Assembly (NCBI GenBank): GCA_016795245.1 | Contig: JAEUIA010000015.1 | Location: 23,923 to 87,922 of the forward strand | DNA: 64,000 nucleotides | Source: Planctomycetota bacterium | GTDB lineage: Bacteria; Planctomycetota; UBA1135; GCA-002686595 | Direction of reading: 5' to 3' | Shown here: one piece after another, positions 53,084 through 61,925 of the stretch | Layout: every line of letters starts with the position of its first letter | Position numbering within the stretch: the stretch's first letter is position 1 | Made by a program: the position numbers and the translations under genes | The notes under the pieces: generated by a model | What the model was told of the DNA's origin: nothing | The model's database searches: none | The model's input: the letters and a program-made list of their open reading frames with translations, nothing else

Positions 53084-55336
53084 ATGATCCAATTTCCCAC
53101 TCGAATCCTGATCAGCGCATTCGCGCTCGCGCCCGTCGCGCTGGCGCAAGATCAAGCGCTCGAACAGGCCTCGCCCGCGACGCACGCGAGCGCGAAGAGC
53201 GTGGTCCCTCCCACGCCACAACTGCCGCCGTCGCCGAGCACCTCTTCGCCCGGCACCGTGGCGGTGTTGTTCACGAACATCGCCACGAGTCCGACATCGG
53301 ACGTGCCCGGTGCACCGCTCGGCACGAAGTTCACATCGGGCTCGGGTTCCACCAACTTCGACAAGCCCTGGGTCAGCGCCAACGGTCTGCACTGGGCCAT
53401 CCGCGCCGACACGCCGCTCGCGACGAGCGAGGACAGCGTCCTCATGGTCGACGGCACGCTGTTCATGCGCGAAGGCACGCCGACGCCGTTCAATCCGCTG
53501 ACCAACTGGGGGCAGACTGACATCCGCGTCGGCATCGCGGACAACGGTGACCTTGCGCTCTTCACGAACACGACCGAGACCGCGAACGACGACTACGTCC
53601 TGAAGTACACCGCCGCAGGCGGAACGTGGACGATCATCGCACAAGAAGGCGCCGGCATCCCCGCGCTCGCCGGTGTCACGTACGACGACGATCTCGACAG
53701 CATCTCTCTATTGGCCGACGGCCGGGTCGCGTTCCGCGCCAACGGCATCGATGGAACAGGGATCACGGCGGCCTTGAACGACGAGATCCTGATCATCGGC
53801 GCGGCGCTGGACACTCAGACTTCCGTCACGATTCCCACCGGTCAGGCCGGCGGCGCGACCGACAGCTGGCAGAACCTGACCTTCGAGAACATCTGGGTCT
53901 CCTTGGACGGCCTGCACGTCCTGATCGACGGCGACACGGATGCCGCGACTACGGTCGACGATGTCACGACCTACGACAATGCCGTGGTGATCCAGGAAGG
54001 ACAGCCGCTCGCGGGCACCGGTTTCACGAGCCCCGTCGTGAGCGGCGGCCCCGACGAGGTCGCCATGGACGCGGCCGGTCGCTGGTACGCGCGCGGCAAC
54101 AATGCCGATGGAGAGGACTGGGTCCTGCGCAACGGCGTCGTGATCGCCAAGACGGACAATCCGTTGGCGCTCTCCGGCGACCGCGTGTTCTTGAGCGCGA
54201 TCATCAACGAAGCCCAGGAGACTCCTCCCAGCGGATCCACCGCAACGGGCTCCGCGCGCTTCCTCCTCAACACGGTCACGAACGAACTGCACTACGACAT
54301 CACGCTCTCGGGGCTCGTGGGTGAGACGGCCGCGCACCTGCACGGATTCGCGGGTCCGGGCGTCCCGGCCGGCGTCCTGTACGCGCTGCCGATCGGCAAC
54401 CAGAAGGACGGTGTCATCAACTACCTGGAGTCCGAAGAGCCGTCGATCCTGGCCGGACTGACCTACGTCAACATCCACACGGGTGCCTTCCCCGGCGGCG
54501 AGATCCGCGGGCAAGTCGTCGTCGACGTCGAGTCCTGGGACGACGCCGATTTCGCCGACGGATTCTTTGCCATGGCGGGCAATGCCGCAGGTGACTACGT
54601 CGTGGGCGGCCTCACCAGTGCTCCGAGTTCCGTCAACGGCGTGATCGTGATGAACAACTCGATCGTGCTGTTGCGCGAAGGTGATCCGGTCGACGTCAAC
54701 GGCAACGGTCTGTTCGACGACGACGCGTACTACAACACGTTCGGCAACGACGATTGCGTCCTGCTGGAGGACGGCAGCCTCTACTTCACGGCTACGCTCA
54801 AGAACGGCGCGGGCACCGCGTTCGCTCAAGGCGTGTTCCTGCGCCGTGCGAACAACTTCCAGAGTTCGTTCTGCTACGGCGACGGCGCCGGCACGGCCTG
54901 CCCGTGCGGCAACGTTTCGATCGTGGGCCAGACGGCCGGCTGCGTGAATTCGTTCGGTCTCGCCGGACGACTCGACTCGAGCGGCCTGGCGAGCGTCAGC
55001 GGCGATTCCCTGGTCTTGACCGGGACGCAGGTTCCGAACGGTCCGGGTCTCTACTTCCAGGGCACGGGTTCATTCGGCGGCGGCAACGGCATCCCGTTCG
55101 GCGACGGCCTGTTGTGCGCGGGCGGCACGATCATCCGCATGGGCGTCGTGTTCGCCGCGGGGAACACCTCGTCCTACCCGGGCGGCACGACACCGGGTCC
55201 GATCAACGTGGTCGGATTCAACGCCGCCGGGGACTCGCGGACGTACCAGCTCTGGTACCGCGACGGCGACCCCGGCTTCTGCACGGTCTCCACCTTCAAC
55301 CTGACCAACGCGGTCCGGGTGGTCTGGAGCCTGTGA
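53084..55336 (+). CDS. Secreted CHRD-domain protein with conserved Cys-rich C-terminal domain (750 aa)
   Basis: The signal peptide ILISAFALAPVALA is cleaved before QD. Residues about 30-360 form a repetitive, Thr/Asp-rich beta region of unknown family. Residues about 368-480 are a CHRD domain (LSAIINEAQETPPSG, AHLHGFAGPGVPAGVL, NIHTGAFPGGEIRGQVV), as in chordin-like exported proteins. From Cys597 the C-terminal domain shared with the genes at 10114 and 11879 follows (CYGDGAGTACPCGN, GDGLLCAGGTIIRMGVVF, TSSYPGGTTPGPI). Its last residues differ: RVVWSL instead of LTWGP. It is likely extracellular or surface-attached. Confidence 0.85.
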   Translation: MIQFPTRILISAFALAPVALAQDQALEQASPATHASAKSVVPPTPQLPPSPSTSSPGTVAVLFTNIATSPTSDVPGAPLGTKFTSGSGSTNFDKPWVSANGLHWAIRADTPLATSEDSVLMVDGTLFMREGTPTPFNPLTNWGQTDIRVGIADNGDLALFTNTTETANDDYVLKYTAAGGTWTIIAQEGAGIPALAGVTYDDDLDSISLLADGRVAFRANGIDGTGITAALNDEILIIGAALDTQTSVTIPTGQAGGATDSWQNLTFENIWVSLDGLHVLIDGDTDAATTVDDVTTYDNAVVIQEGQPLAGTGFTSPVVSGGPDEVAMDAAGRWYARGNNADGEDWVLRNGVVIAKTDNPLALSGDRVFLSAIINEAQETPPSGSTATGSARFLLNTVTNELHYDITLSGLVGETAAHLHGFAGPGVPAGVLYALPIGNQKDGVINYLESEEPSILAGLTYVNIHTGAFPGGEIRGQVVVDVESWDDADFADGFFAMAGNAAGDYVVGGLTSAPSSVNGVIVMNNSIVLLREGDPVDVNGNGLFDDDAYYNTFGNDDCVLLEDGSLYFTATLKNGAGTAFAQGVFLRRANNFQSSFCYGDGAGTACPCGNVSIVGQTAGCVNSFGLAGRLDSSGLASVSGDSLVLTGTQVPNGPGLYFQGTGSFGGGNGIPFGDGLLCAGGTIIRMGVVFAAGNTSSYPGGTTPGPINVVGFNAAGDSRTYQLWYRDGDPGFCTVSTFNLTNAVRVVWSL

Positions 55337-55927
55337 TTGCGACAAGTAAGCCTGTGCGCGGGGGATCGTCATGACGTGACGTGAAACCGCGTACGAGACC
55401 CGACGGGATCCAAAGCCCGTTCGGCAAGGACTGGCCATCCACCGAAAGCGAGTCTTGCGAGGCGTGCGGGCGACCGCGCGCCTCGAAGCGTAGACAGCGA
55501 GCGCGAAAGCCGTGTGATTGAGCCCCGAGAGACCAGTACCCGTGGGAGCCAAGTGAGTTCAGGGAAACAAGGCAATACGAACGTGTCGCAACGGCCTGAC
55601 ACGCGAGTCCCACCGGGGTCGAAGAGCAGGGCGAGCGCGCACTGGGGTCTTGCAGGAACTTGTGAGACCTCGCCGTTTCCGAAGCAACGATCCGGCGTCA
55701 TGGAGAGCCGGAACAAGAATGTCTCCAGGCGTGTGCGATGCGCGTTCGAGCCGCACGCGAGCGAACCGTCGAACGCAGCTCGGTAGTGCTGCGATAGGAA
55801 AACAAACGCAGCGCGACGAACGGCGAGGAGTCGGAGTGCCTCGTAGTAGCGACGAAGCTGGGACACCTCCCCGAGGGACCCAGTGGAGCGAAGGGGGCGC
55901 CGGGTCGAGGAACCGTTGGAGGGAAAG

Positions 55928-57265
55928 ATGACCGGGACACCGAACTCGGAAGCAATCTCAACGAAACTGCAACGGATAGCAGAGTTGGCTCGCAGCATGC
56001 CGCAGACGGCGCTGACGAACCTGTCGCACCACATCGATGTCGAGTGGTTGCGCGAAGCATTTCGCCGCACGCGCAAAGACGGCGCGGCGGGCGTGGACGG
56101 CCAGACTTGGAGTGACTACGAGAAGGATCTCGCGACGAATCTCGCGAGTCTGCTCACGCGCTTCAAGTCGGGCAGCTACCGCGCCCCGCCGGTCCGTCGC
56201 GTGCACATCCCGAAAGGTGACGGCAACGAAACGCGCCCGATCGGGATCCCGACGCTGGAAGACAAGGTCCTCCAACGTGCGGTGGCGATGTGCTTGAGCG
56301 CAGTCTACGAGCAGGACTTCATGAATTGCTCGCACGGTTTCCGTCCCAATCGATCAGCGCACACTGCGCTCGATCGGCTGCGCGAGGCCGTGATGGACAT
56401 GTGGGGCGGCTGGCTCATCGAAGTGGATATCCGGCGTTTCTTCGACACGCTGGACCACGCGCATTTGCGAAGCATCCTGGAGCGACGGGTGCGGGATGGA
56501 GTGATCTTGCGCACGATCGGAAAGTGGCTGAATGCAGGCGTCTTGGAAGGGGCGAGCTTGAGCTTTCCCGACCAGGGCACGCCTCAGGGCGGGGTCATTT
56601 CTCCGCTCTTGGCGAACGTCTACCTGCACGAGGTGCTGGACAAGTGGATCGAAGAACGCGTGAAGCCCAAGTGCCACGGCAACGTGGTCGTGGTGCGCTA
56701 CGCGGACGACTTTGTGATCCTGTTTCGCGCGGAGAGCGATGCTCGCGCGGTGTATGCAGCGCTGCCGAAGCGCTTTGCGGAGTACGGCCTGAGTCTGCAC
56801 CCGGACAAGACGCGCCTGATTCCTTTTCGCCAACCGCCGCGCCGCGGACCGAAGGAACACGTGTCGTTCGACTTCCTCGGCTTCACCCACACGTGGATGA
56901 AAACGTCGAAGGGCATCTGGGTGCTGTTTCAGGTGACGAGTCGCAAGCGTCTCTCTCGCTCGCTGTCACGCATCCGCACGTGGCTCGCGCAACACCGCCA
57001 CGATCCGATCGGCGTGCAACAACAAGCGCTGAGCCAGAAATTGCGTGGGCACTACGCGTACTTCGGCAAGACCGGGAACGCGCCGAGGCTCAAGAGTTTC
57101 TACGAGGAGGTCCGTCGCGAGTGGAAGAAGTGGCTAGGTCGACGCAGTTGGAAGGGAGCCCTCTTCTGGGAGAACTTCCAACGCATCGCCGAGCGACATC
57201 CGCTCCCGCGTCCCCACCTCGTCCACGGCCCGGCCCCACCCCGCTGCTGCAAACCCTCGACCTGA
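55928..57265 (+). CDS. ltrA: Group II intron reverse transcriptase/maturase
   Basis: This 445-residue intron-encoded protein has RT blocks in order: GAAGVDGQTW, RPIGIPTLEDKVLQRAVAM, GFRPNRSAHTAL, IEVDIRRFFDTLDH, QGTPQGGVISPLLANVYLHE and YADD (258-261) in RYADDFVILF. The thumb/X maturase domain follows (LSQKLRGHYAYFGKTGN, VRREWKKWLGRR). No H-N-H endonuclease domain is present, so mobility probably uses nascent DNA ends or nicks at replication forks. ATG 55928 has gaaagATG context. The frame is intact, suggesting recent or current activity. Confidence 0.93.
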   Translation: MTGTPNSEAISTKLQRIAELARSMPQTALTNLSHHIDVEWLREAFRRTRKDGAAGVDGQTWSDYEKDLATNLASLLTRFKSGSYRAPPVRRVHIPKGDGNETRPIGIPTLEDKVLQRAVAMCLSAVYEQDFMNCSHGFRPNRSAHTALDRLREAVMDMWGGWLIEVDIRRFFDTLDHAHLRSILERRVRDGVILRTIGKWLNAGVLEGASLSFPDQGTPQGGVISPLLANVYLHEVLDKWIEERVKPKCHGNVVVVRYADDFVILFRAESDARAVYAALPKRFAEYGLSLHPDKTRLIPFRQPPRRGPKEHVSFDFLGFTHTWMKTSKGIWVLFQVTSRKRLSRSLSRIRTWLAQHRHDPIGVQQQALSQKLRGHYAYFGKTGNAPRLKSFYEEVRREWKKWLGRRSWKGALFWENFQRIAERHPLPRPHLVHGPAPPRCCKPST

Positions 57266-57266
57266 C

Positions 57267-57299
57267 GAGCCGGATGCGTGAGTCGCGCAAGTCCGGATC
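57267..57299 (+). ncRNA. Group II intron domain V hairpin
   Basis: Domain V contains the catalytic AGC triad at 57268-57270. The pairing is a 9-bp lower stem (gagccggat with gtccggatc, including one G-A pair at the third step), a 2-nt bulge AA, a 5-bp upper stem gcgtg/cgcgc and a 3-nt loop agt. It is thus 33 nt, one shorter than the usual 34 nt with a GNRA tetraloop. Confidence 0.75.
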
Positions 57300-57300
57300 T

Positions 57301-57335
57301 GTGGGAGGCCGGGGAGAGTAATCTCCTCGGCCCAC
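57301..57335 (+). ncRNA. Group II intron domain VI hairpin
   Basis: 57301-57305 (gtggg) pair with 57331-57335 (cccac). After a small agg bulge, ccggggaga pairs with tctcctcgg around the loop gtaa, with one G-T pair. A bulged branch-point A on the 3' strand is not obvious. The 3' splice site is inferred just after it. Confidence 0.6.
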
Positions 57336-57386
57336 CCGGCTCCAGGGGTTTGCGGATCGCCGGTGAAACCGACCGGGTCCGACAAG

Positions 57387-57419
57387 GCGGGGCGAATCGT
57401 TGCGAACGATTCGCCCCGC
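57387..57419. terminator. Perfect 15-bp terminator hairpin before ffh
   Basis: 57387-57401 (gcggggcgaatcgtt) and 57405-57419 are exact complements around a 3-nt loop gcg. It is the most regular stem in the window. It probably ended transcription of the 53084 gene before the intron inserted, and now lies 52 bp downstream of the intron. Confidence 0.6.
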
Positions 57420-57498
57420 TCGCCGTTGCCGCAGGAGCGAATCGTGCGCCGCGGCCTTCTGACTCGTGCGCTCGGCCGATACCCTGGCACACAGCCCC

Positions 57499-59115
57499 AT
57501 GTTCGAAACTCTCACGCAACGCCTGTCCATCTCCTTCTCGTTCCTGCGCGCGCAGAAGGAACTCACGCCCGAGAACGTCGAGACCGGCCTCACGCAGGTC
57601 AAGGAGGCGCTGCTCGAAGCCGACGTCAACTTCAAGGTCGCCAACGACTTCGTCGATCGCGTGCGCGGGCGCGTCTTGGGCGCAAAGGTCATCGCGGGCG
57701 TCGATCCGAGCCAGCAATTCGTCGCCGCGTTCCACCACGAACTCGTCGAACTCATGGGGCCGAAGGACGCGCGCCTCGAGTTCGCGAAGAATGGCCCCAC
57801 CACGATCTTGATGGCCGGCTTGCAAGGTGCGGGCAAGACGACCACCTGCGCCAAGCTCGCGCGGCTGCTGCGGGACAAGCACAAGCGTCGTCCCTTGCTC
57901 GTCGCCTGCGACGTCAAGCGTCCAGCGGCTGTCGAACAATTGAAAGTACTGGGTCGCCAGCTCGGTGTGCCGGTCTTCTTCAAGGAAGGGCTCACACCGA
58001 CACAGCTCTGCGAACAAGGCATCGCGTACGCGACGCAAGCCGGTGCCGACGTCGTCCTGCTCGACACGGCCGGCCGCCTGCACGTCGACGCCGATCTGAT
58101 GGACGAATTGCGCGCGATCGTGCTGGCGACCAAACCCACGCACACGCTGCTCGTCGTCGACGCGATGACCGGACAGGACGCCGTGCGTTCGTCGCAGACC
58201 TTCTACGACCGGCTGCACCTCACCGGCTTGATCCTGACGAAGCTCGACGGCGACGCGCGCGGCGGCGCGGCCGTGTCACTGAAGGCCGTGACCGGCAAGC
58301 CGATCATGTTCATCGGTACCGGCGAGAAGATCGACGACCTGGACGCGTTCAGCCCGGAGCGCATGGCCGGCCGCATCCTCGGCATGGGCGACGTCGTCGG
58401 CCTCGTCGAGAAGGCGCAGACGCAGATCAGCGAGAAGGAAGCGCAGGCGAGCTTCGAGAAGCTCGTCATGGGCTCGTTCACGCTCGAAGACATGTTCGCG
58501 CAGTTGCAGATGGTGCGGAAGATGGGCCCGATGAAGAAGGTCCTCGGGATGATGCCGGGGATGTCGGGCCTCGCCGACAGCGTCAACATCGACGACAAGC
58601 AGATGAATCGCCTCGAGGCGCTCTTCACTTCGATGACCGCGCGCGAACGGCTGCAGCCCGAGATCCTGGACATGAGCCGTCGCCGTCGCATCGCGAAAGG
58701 CGCCGGTCAGGATGTGCAGGCCGTCAACGATCTCCTGAAGCGCTTCAAGGAGATGAAGCTGATGATGAAGCAGCTGAACAAGCTGGGCATGGGCTCGCAG
58801 TTCGGCGCCAAAGCGAAGCGCGAAGCGCTGCAGGGCATCTCGCCCGATGGGGAGCTGGCGGCGGACGGCCTGGGCGGCGGGGGACTGCTGGGCGGGCTCG
58901 GCAGCGGCTTGTCGGGCATCGGGAGCGGGATCGCAGGCGTCGGACGCGGCTTGGGCGGAATGTTTTCGGGGGGACCGAAGCTGCCGGCGGGAATGGGAGG
59001 GGAGATGCAGAACCCGTTTGGGGGGGCGCGGCCGATGGGGTCTTCGGCGACGCGCAAGAGTGGGTCGAAGCGCAAGGAGAAGGAGCGCAAGAAGAACAAG
59101 AAGAAGCGGCGCTGA
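57499..59115 (+). CDS. ffh: Signal recognition particle protein Ffh
   Basis: Ffh is the SRP54-type GTPase that targets nascent membrane and secreted proteins to FtsY. The 538 residues have the N domain (1-90), the G domain with P-loop GLQGAGKTT (107-115), VACDVKRPAAVEQL, LLDTAGRLHVD and TKLDGDARGG, and the M domain (about 300-440) with methionine-rich MKKVLGMMPGM and RRRRIAKGAG RNA-binding motif. The tail from about 450 is a Gly-rich low-complexity segment ending in a Lys/Arg cluster, longer than in most Ffh proteins. ATG 57499 is chosen. rpsP follows, as in many bacteria. Confidence 0.95.
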   Translation: MFETLTQRLSISFSFLRAQKELTPENVETGLTQVKEALLEADVNFKVANDFVDRVRGRVLGAKVIAGVDPSQQFVAAFHHELVELMGPKDARLEFAKNGPTTILMAGLQGAGKTTTCAKLARLLRDKHKRRPLLVACDVKRPAAVEQLKVLGRQLGVPVFFKEGLTPTQLCEQGIAYATQAGADVVLLDTAGRLHVDADLMDELRAIVLATKPTHTLLVVDAMTGQDAVRSSQTFYDRLHLTGLILTKLDGDARGGAAVSLKAVTGKPIMFIGTGEKIDDLDAFSPERMAGRILGMGDVVGLVEKAQTQISEKEAQASFEKLVMGSFTLEDMFAQLQMVRKMGPMKKVLGMMPGMSGLADSVNIDDKQMNRLEALFTSMTARERLQPEILDMSRRRRIAKGAGQDVQAVNDLLKRFKEMKLMMKQLNKLGMGSQFGAKAKREALQGISPDGELAADGLGGGGLLGGLGSGLSGIGSGIAGVGRGLGGMFSGGPKLPAGMGGEMQNPFGGARPMGSSATRKSGSKRKEKERKKNKKKRR

Positions 59116-59628
59116 CCCGCGGCTCCTGCCCAAACTGGCCCCTTTGGATGTGCAGAGCGTGGCGGCGAGGGAACGGGCCTTCGTGGACGACAGCTTCGAT
59201 GAGCCGCGCCGGACGGCGCCTGTGGAGGGGTCCGAGCCGGGTTCTGGTGGAGATGGATGAGGTCGCGTCGAGCGCTGGAATAACCGGACCGTGTGAGGCA
59301 CCCCGTCCGAAGCGCGCGTGGCTGCGCGGAAGGAGCGCCAGGGCCTGAGACACGCGGTCCGCAGCGGGTTTCCAGGCGTAGAGAAGGCGACATCCCCCCG
59401 ACGAACGGCGACCGGCCGGGTTGCAGAAAAAGCCGCCGATGTGCGCAGGCCATGCACACCCAACGGGGCCAGATTGCGGCCGAAACCCCTTGGCCCGCAC
59501 CCCGACTTTCCCTCCCACCCCTGGACAGTCGCCACCCGATTGTGTGTGATCTTCCGCCCTTCGATGCGCCGGACGCGTTCCGGCCAAGATTTCTCGCGTA
59601 CTCAGCCTCCAGCTCAAAGCACCCACTC
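59116..59628. other. 513-bp gene-free gap between ffh and rpsP
   Basis: No convincing gene is found. The gap contains a 15-bp sequence (59131-59145) identical to one at the end of the transposase at 63389, perhaps an IS remnant. It also contains the rpsP leader. Several frames are open across it but none has family resemblance. Confidence 0.55.
59131..59145. repeat. 15-bp direct repeat, copy 1 (possible IS end)
   Basis: caaactggccccttt at this site recurs exactly at 63389-63403, next to the 3' end of the transposase gene. It may be a solo IS terminus. Confidence 0.55.
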
Positions 59629-60054
59629 ATGGCAGTCGTCATCCGCCTGCGACGCACCGGTCGCAAGAACCTCCCGTGTTACCGCATCACGGTCACGGAC
59701 TCGCGCTTTCCGCGCGACGGACGTTCCCTCGAGACCCTCGGCCTGTACGATCCGCTCCGGCGCGACGCACAGTCCCAACTGACGCTGGACCAGGAGCGGA
59801 CCGCGCACTGGCTCAAGAACGGTGCGGTCGCCAGTGACATCGTGCAGTCCCTCTTCAAGCGCCTCGCGGTGTTCCCGCGCAAGGTGGACGAGCGCCGCAA
59901 GCGCCCGGGCCGCAAGCAGAAGACCGCGACACGCGCGCGCCGCGAGGCGGTGCACAAGGCGCGCGTCGATCTCAAGACGCAGCGCTTCGCCGCTCGCGTG
60001 GCGCAGAAGCGCGCTGCAGCCAAGGCCGCCAAGGCTGCGGAACCGGCCTCCTGA
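59629..60054 (+). CDS. rpsP: 30S ribosomal protein S16
   Basis: Small-subunit assembly protein of 141 residues. The core is canonical (MAVVIRLRRTGRKNLPCYRI, VTDSRFPRDGRSLETLGLYD), with AHWLKNGAVASDIVQSLFKR near residue 75. Most bacterial S16 proteins end at 80-90 residues; here a basic Ala/Lys/Arg-rich tail of about 50 residues is added (about 92-141). ATG 59629 is the only sensible start. It lies 513 bp after ffh, which is the usual neighbour, but rimM-trmD-rplS do not follow. Confidence 0.95.
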   Translation: MAVVIRLRRTGRKNLPCYRITVTDSRFPRDGRSLETLGLYDPLRRDAQSQLTLDQERTAHWLKNGAVASDIVQSLFKRLAVFPRKVDERRKRPGRKQKTATRARREAVHKARVDLKTQRFAARVAQKRAAAKAAKAAEPAS

Positions 60055-60197
60055 GGTCGGTGATTCCGCGCGCGCACGGCACCCGTGCGCGCCGTGATGC
60101 GCCTGTGCGCGTCGCTTCCATCCCTCGCGCGCCGGACGTCCCGGCGGTGCACGTATCTTCGCGCCACGGTCCTTCCGGCGCTACCTGGTGAAACCGC

Positions 60198-61310
60198 GTG
60201 AGCAAGAAAACTGAAATCGTCCAGAAGCTGCTCAAGAAGATCGCCCCGCGCGCGCCGCTGCCCAAGCCGCTGAAGGAGGGCACGCTGCTCGAGCAGGGCA
60301 TGCTCGTCGTCCTCGTCCGGCACATGAGCCAGGACAAGGCCGAGAGCGTGCTCGCGAAGCTCAAGAAGGCGTTTCCGGATTGGAACGAGATGCGCGTCGC
60401 GCAGACGCAGGAGATCGCGGCCCAGGTCCAGACCGGCACGCGCAAGGCGACGTACGAAGAGTGCGCGCCGTGGATGGCCGCCATGCGCGACGCGCGCGAG
60501 TGGCTGCAGGAGGTCTACCAGAAGACGCACGGTTTCGACCTCGAGTTCATGAAAGAGGACCAGCCGGCGGCGAGCAAACTCGTCACGCAGATGCCCTTCT
60601 TGGGGCTCTCGGGCGGCAGTTTCCTGTTGTGGCTCTCGACCGGCAAGCAATTGCCCGTCCACTCCGCCCTCGTGCGCGTCCTCGACCGCCTCGGCCTGAT
60701 CTCGCGCACGGCTTCGCCCAAGAAGGCGCGCGATCTGATCGAGCCGCTCGTGCCGGAGGGCATGGATCTCTCCTTCACCACCGTGTTCGGTGAAGTCGCC
60801 GATCGTTGGTGTCTGCAGACGAAGCCGACCTGTCACGAATGTCCGCTCGTCGACGACTGCCCGTACGGCAAGAAGGCCTTCCAGGAGTGGAAAGTGCAGC
60901 AAGCGCGTCTCGAAGCTCAGCGTCAACGGGAAGCCGCGCGCCGCGCGGTCTTCGAGAAGAAAGAGGCGGCGAAACGTGCGCGCGAAGAGGCACGCCTCGC
61001 GAAGAAGGCCGCCGCCGAAGCCGCGAAGGTCGCCAAGGAAAAGGCGCGCCTCGCGAAGATCGAGGCCAAGCGCAAAGAAGTCGAACAGCGTGCGAAGAAG
61101 CGCGCCGAAGCCGCGCAGAAGAAGGCGGCGGCCGAAGCGCAAGCTGCCGCGCGCAAGGCGGCTCTCGCGGCGAAGGCCAAGGCGGCCAAGGACAAGTCCG
61201 CGAAGAAGGCGAAGCCCGCGGCCAAGAAGTCCAAGGCGCGACCGACGAAGCCCGCGAAGGCGGCCGCGAAGCCGAAGACGCGCCCGAAGAAGGCCGTCAA
61301 GCGCAAGTAG
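60198..61310 (+). CDS. Endonuclease III-like Fe-S protein lacking catalytic residues, with histone-like tail
   Basis: The 370-residue protein has a helical HhH-GPD-like domain (1-225) ending in a classical [4Fe-4S] loop: Cys205, Cys212, Cys215, Cys221 (C-X6-C-X2-C-X5-C, CLQTKPTCHECPLVDDC). In active endonuclease III the HhH has GVGRKTA with the catalytic Lys and then VDTHI with the Asp. Here the matching regions read MPFLGLSGGSFLLWLS and LPVHSALVRVLDRLGL, so both appear lost. Residues 223-370 are a Lys/Ala/Arg-rich helical tail like histone H1. GTG 60198 is the start. DNA binding is likely; glycosylase activity is doubtful. Confidence 0.72.
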   Translation: MSKKTEIVQKLLKKIAPRAPLPKPLKEGTLLEQGMLVVLVRHMSQDKAESVLAKLKKAFPDWNEMRVAQTQEIAAQVQTGTRKATYEECAPWMAAMRDAREWLQEVYQKTHGFDLEFMKEDQPAASKLVTQMPFLGLSGGSFLLWLSTGKQLPVHSALVRVLDRLGLISRTASPKKARDLIEPLVPEGMDLSFTTVFGEVADRWCLQTKPTCHECPLVDDCPYGKKAFQEWKVQQARLEAQRQREAARRAVFEKKEAAKRAREEARLAKKAAAEAAKVAKEKARLAKIEAKRKEVEQRAKKRAEAAQKKAAAEAQAAARKAALAAKAKAAKDKSAKKAKPAAKKSKARPTKPAKAAAKPKTRPKKAVKRK

Positions 61311-61313
61311 GCG

Positions 61314-61925
61314 ATGGCGAACGCGCGGATCGTGCTCGCTTCCGCGTCGCCGCGACGCCGCGAACTCTTGACGGCGGCGGGGCTCGAATTCGAGATCGAC
61401 CCGGCGGATGTCGACGAGTCGTTCGACGAAGCGCTCGCTCCAACTGCAGCCGCGCGCCTGCTCGCCGAACGCAAGGCGCGCACGGTGCTGGCGCGTCACG
61501 CGGCAAGTGATGTCGTCGTGCTCGCGGCCGACACGATCGTCGCGCTGGAAGCCGACGGGCGTGCGCGGCAGAAGACGCTCTACCTCGGGAAGCCCGCCGA
61601 CGCCGGCGAGGCACGCCTGATGCTGGAAGCACTCTCCGGCTCGCGTCACGTCGTCGTCACCGGCGTGTGCGCGCTGCGCTCCAGGGGCGGGCGCACGGCG
61701 CTCGAAGCCGAGACCACCTGGGTCACGATGCGCAAACTCGAGCGCTCCGAGATCGACGCCTACGTCGCAAGCGAGGAGTGGCGCGACCGGGCCGGAGGGT
61801 ACGCCATCCAGGAGACCGCCGAGCGCTTCGTCACCCGCCTCGAAGGCGGCGGCTTCGACAATGTGGTCGGTCTGCCTGTCGCCCTGGCCCTGGAATGCAT
61901 CCGGCGCGTCACGACGCTTGCTTGA
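61314..61925 (+). CDS. maf: Maf-family nucleotide pyrophosphatase
   Basis: The 203-residue Maf/Ham1-type dNTP or UTP pyrophosphatase begins with the invariant [14 protein letters not shown]. Further blocks are [33 protein letters not shown] and [17 protein letters not shown] with FDNVVGLPV. Maf proteins hydrolyse non-canonical nucleotides and are implicated in septum control. It begins 3 bp after the stop of the endonuclease III-like gene, so the two are almost certainly co-transcribed. Confidence 0.92.
   Translation: MANARIVLASASPRRRELLTAAGLEFEIDPADVDESFDEALAPTAAARLLAERKARTVLARHAASDVVVLAADTIVALEADGRARQKTLYLGKPADAGEARLMLEALSGSRHVVVTGVCALRSRGGRTALEAETTWVTMRKLERSEIDAYVASEEWRDRAGGYAIQETAERFVTRLEGGGFDNVVGLPVALALECIRRVTTLA

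Larger units (their letters stand above)
55354..57335 (+). mobile_element. Group II intron (retroelement)
   Basis: A 5' end GTGCG (55354-55358) fits the group II consensus GUGYG. The structured 570 nt before the ORF contain a segment near 55838-55890 (cctcgtagtagcgacgaagc, tggagcgaagggggcg) that I recognise from intron domain III/IV regions. The ORF is a group II reverse transcriptase, and domain V and VI hairpins follow it. The 3' end is proposed at ...cccac (57335), ending AC. Both boundaries are best guesses. The intron sits 17 bp after a stop codon and before a 15-bp terminator hairpin, so no gene is interrupted. Confidence 0.75.

Noticed and set aside
52421..53644. Minus-strand open frame across the murA-CHRD gap
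   Set aside because: The translation is Arg/Gly/Glu low complexity, driven by the repeat tract, and has no recognisable domain or signal.
55369..56076. Minus-strand frame of about 235 codons
   Set aside because: It overlaps the intron RNA and reverse transcriptase, and its translation shows no family features.
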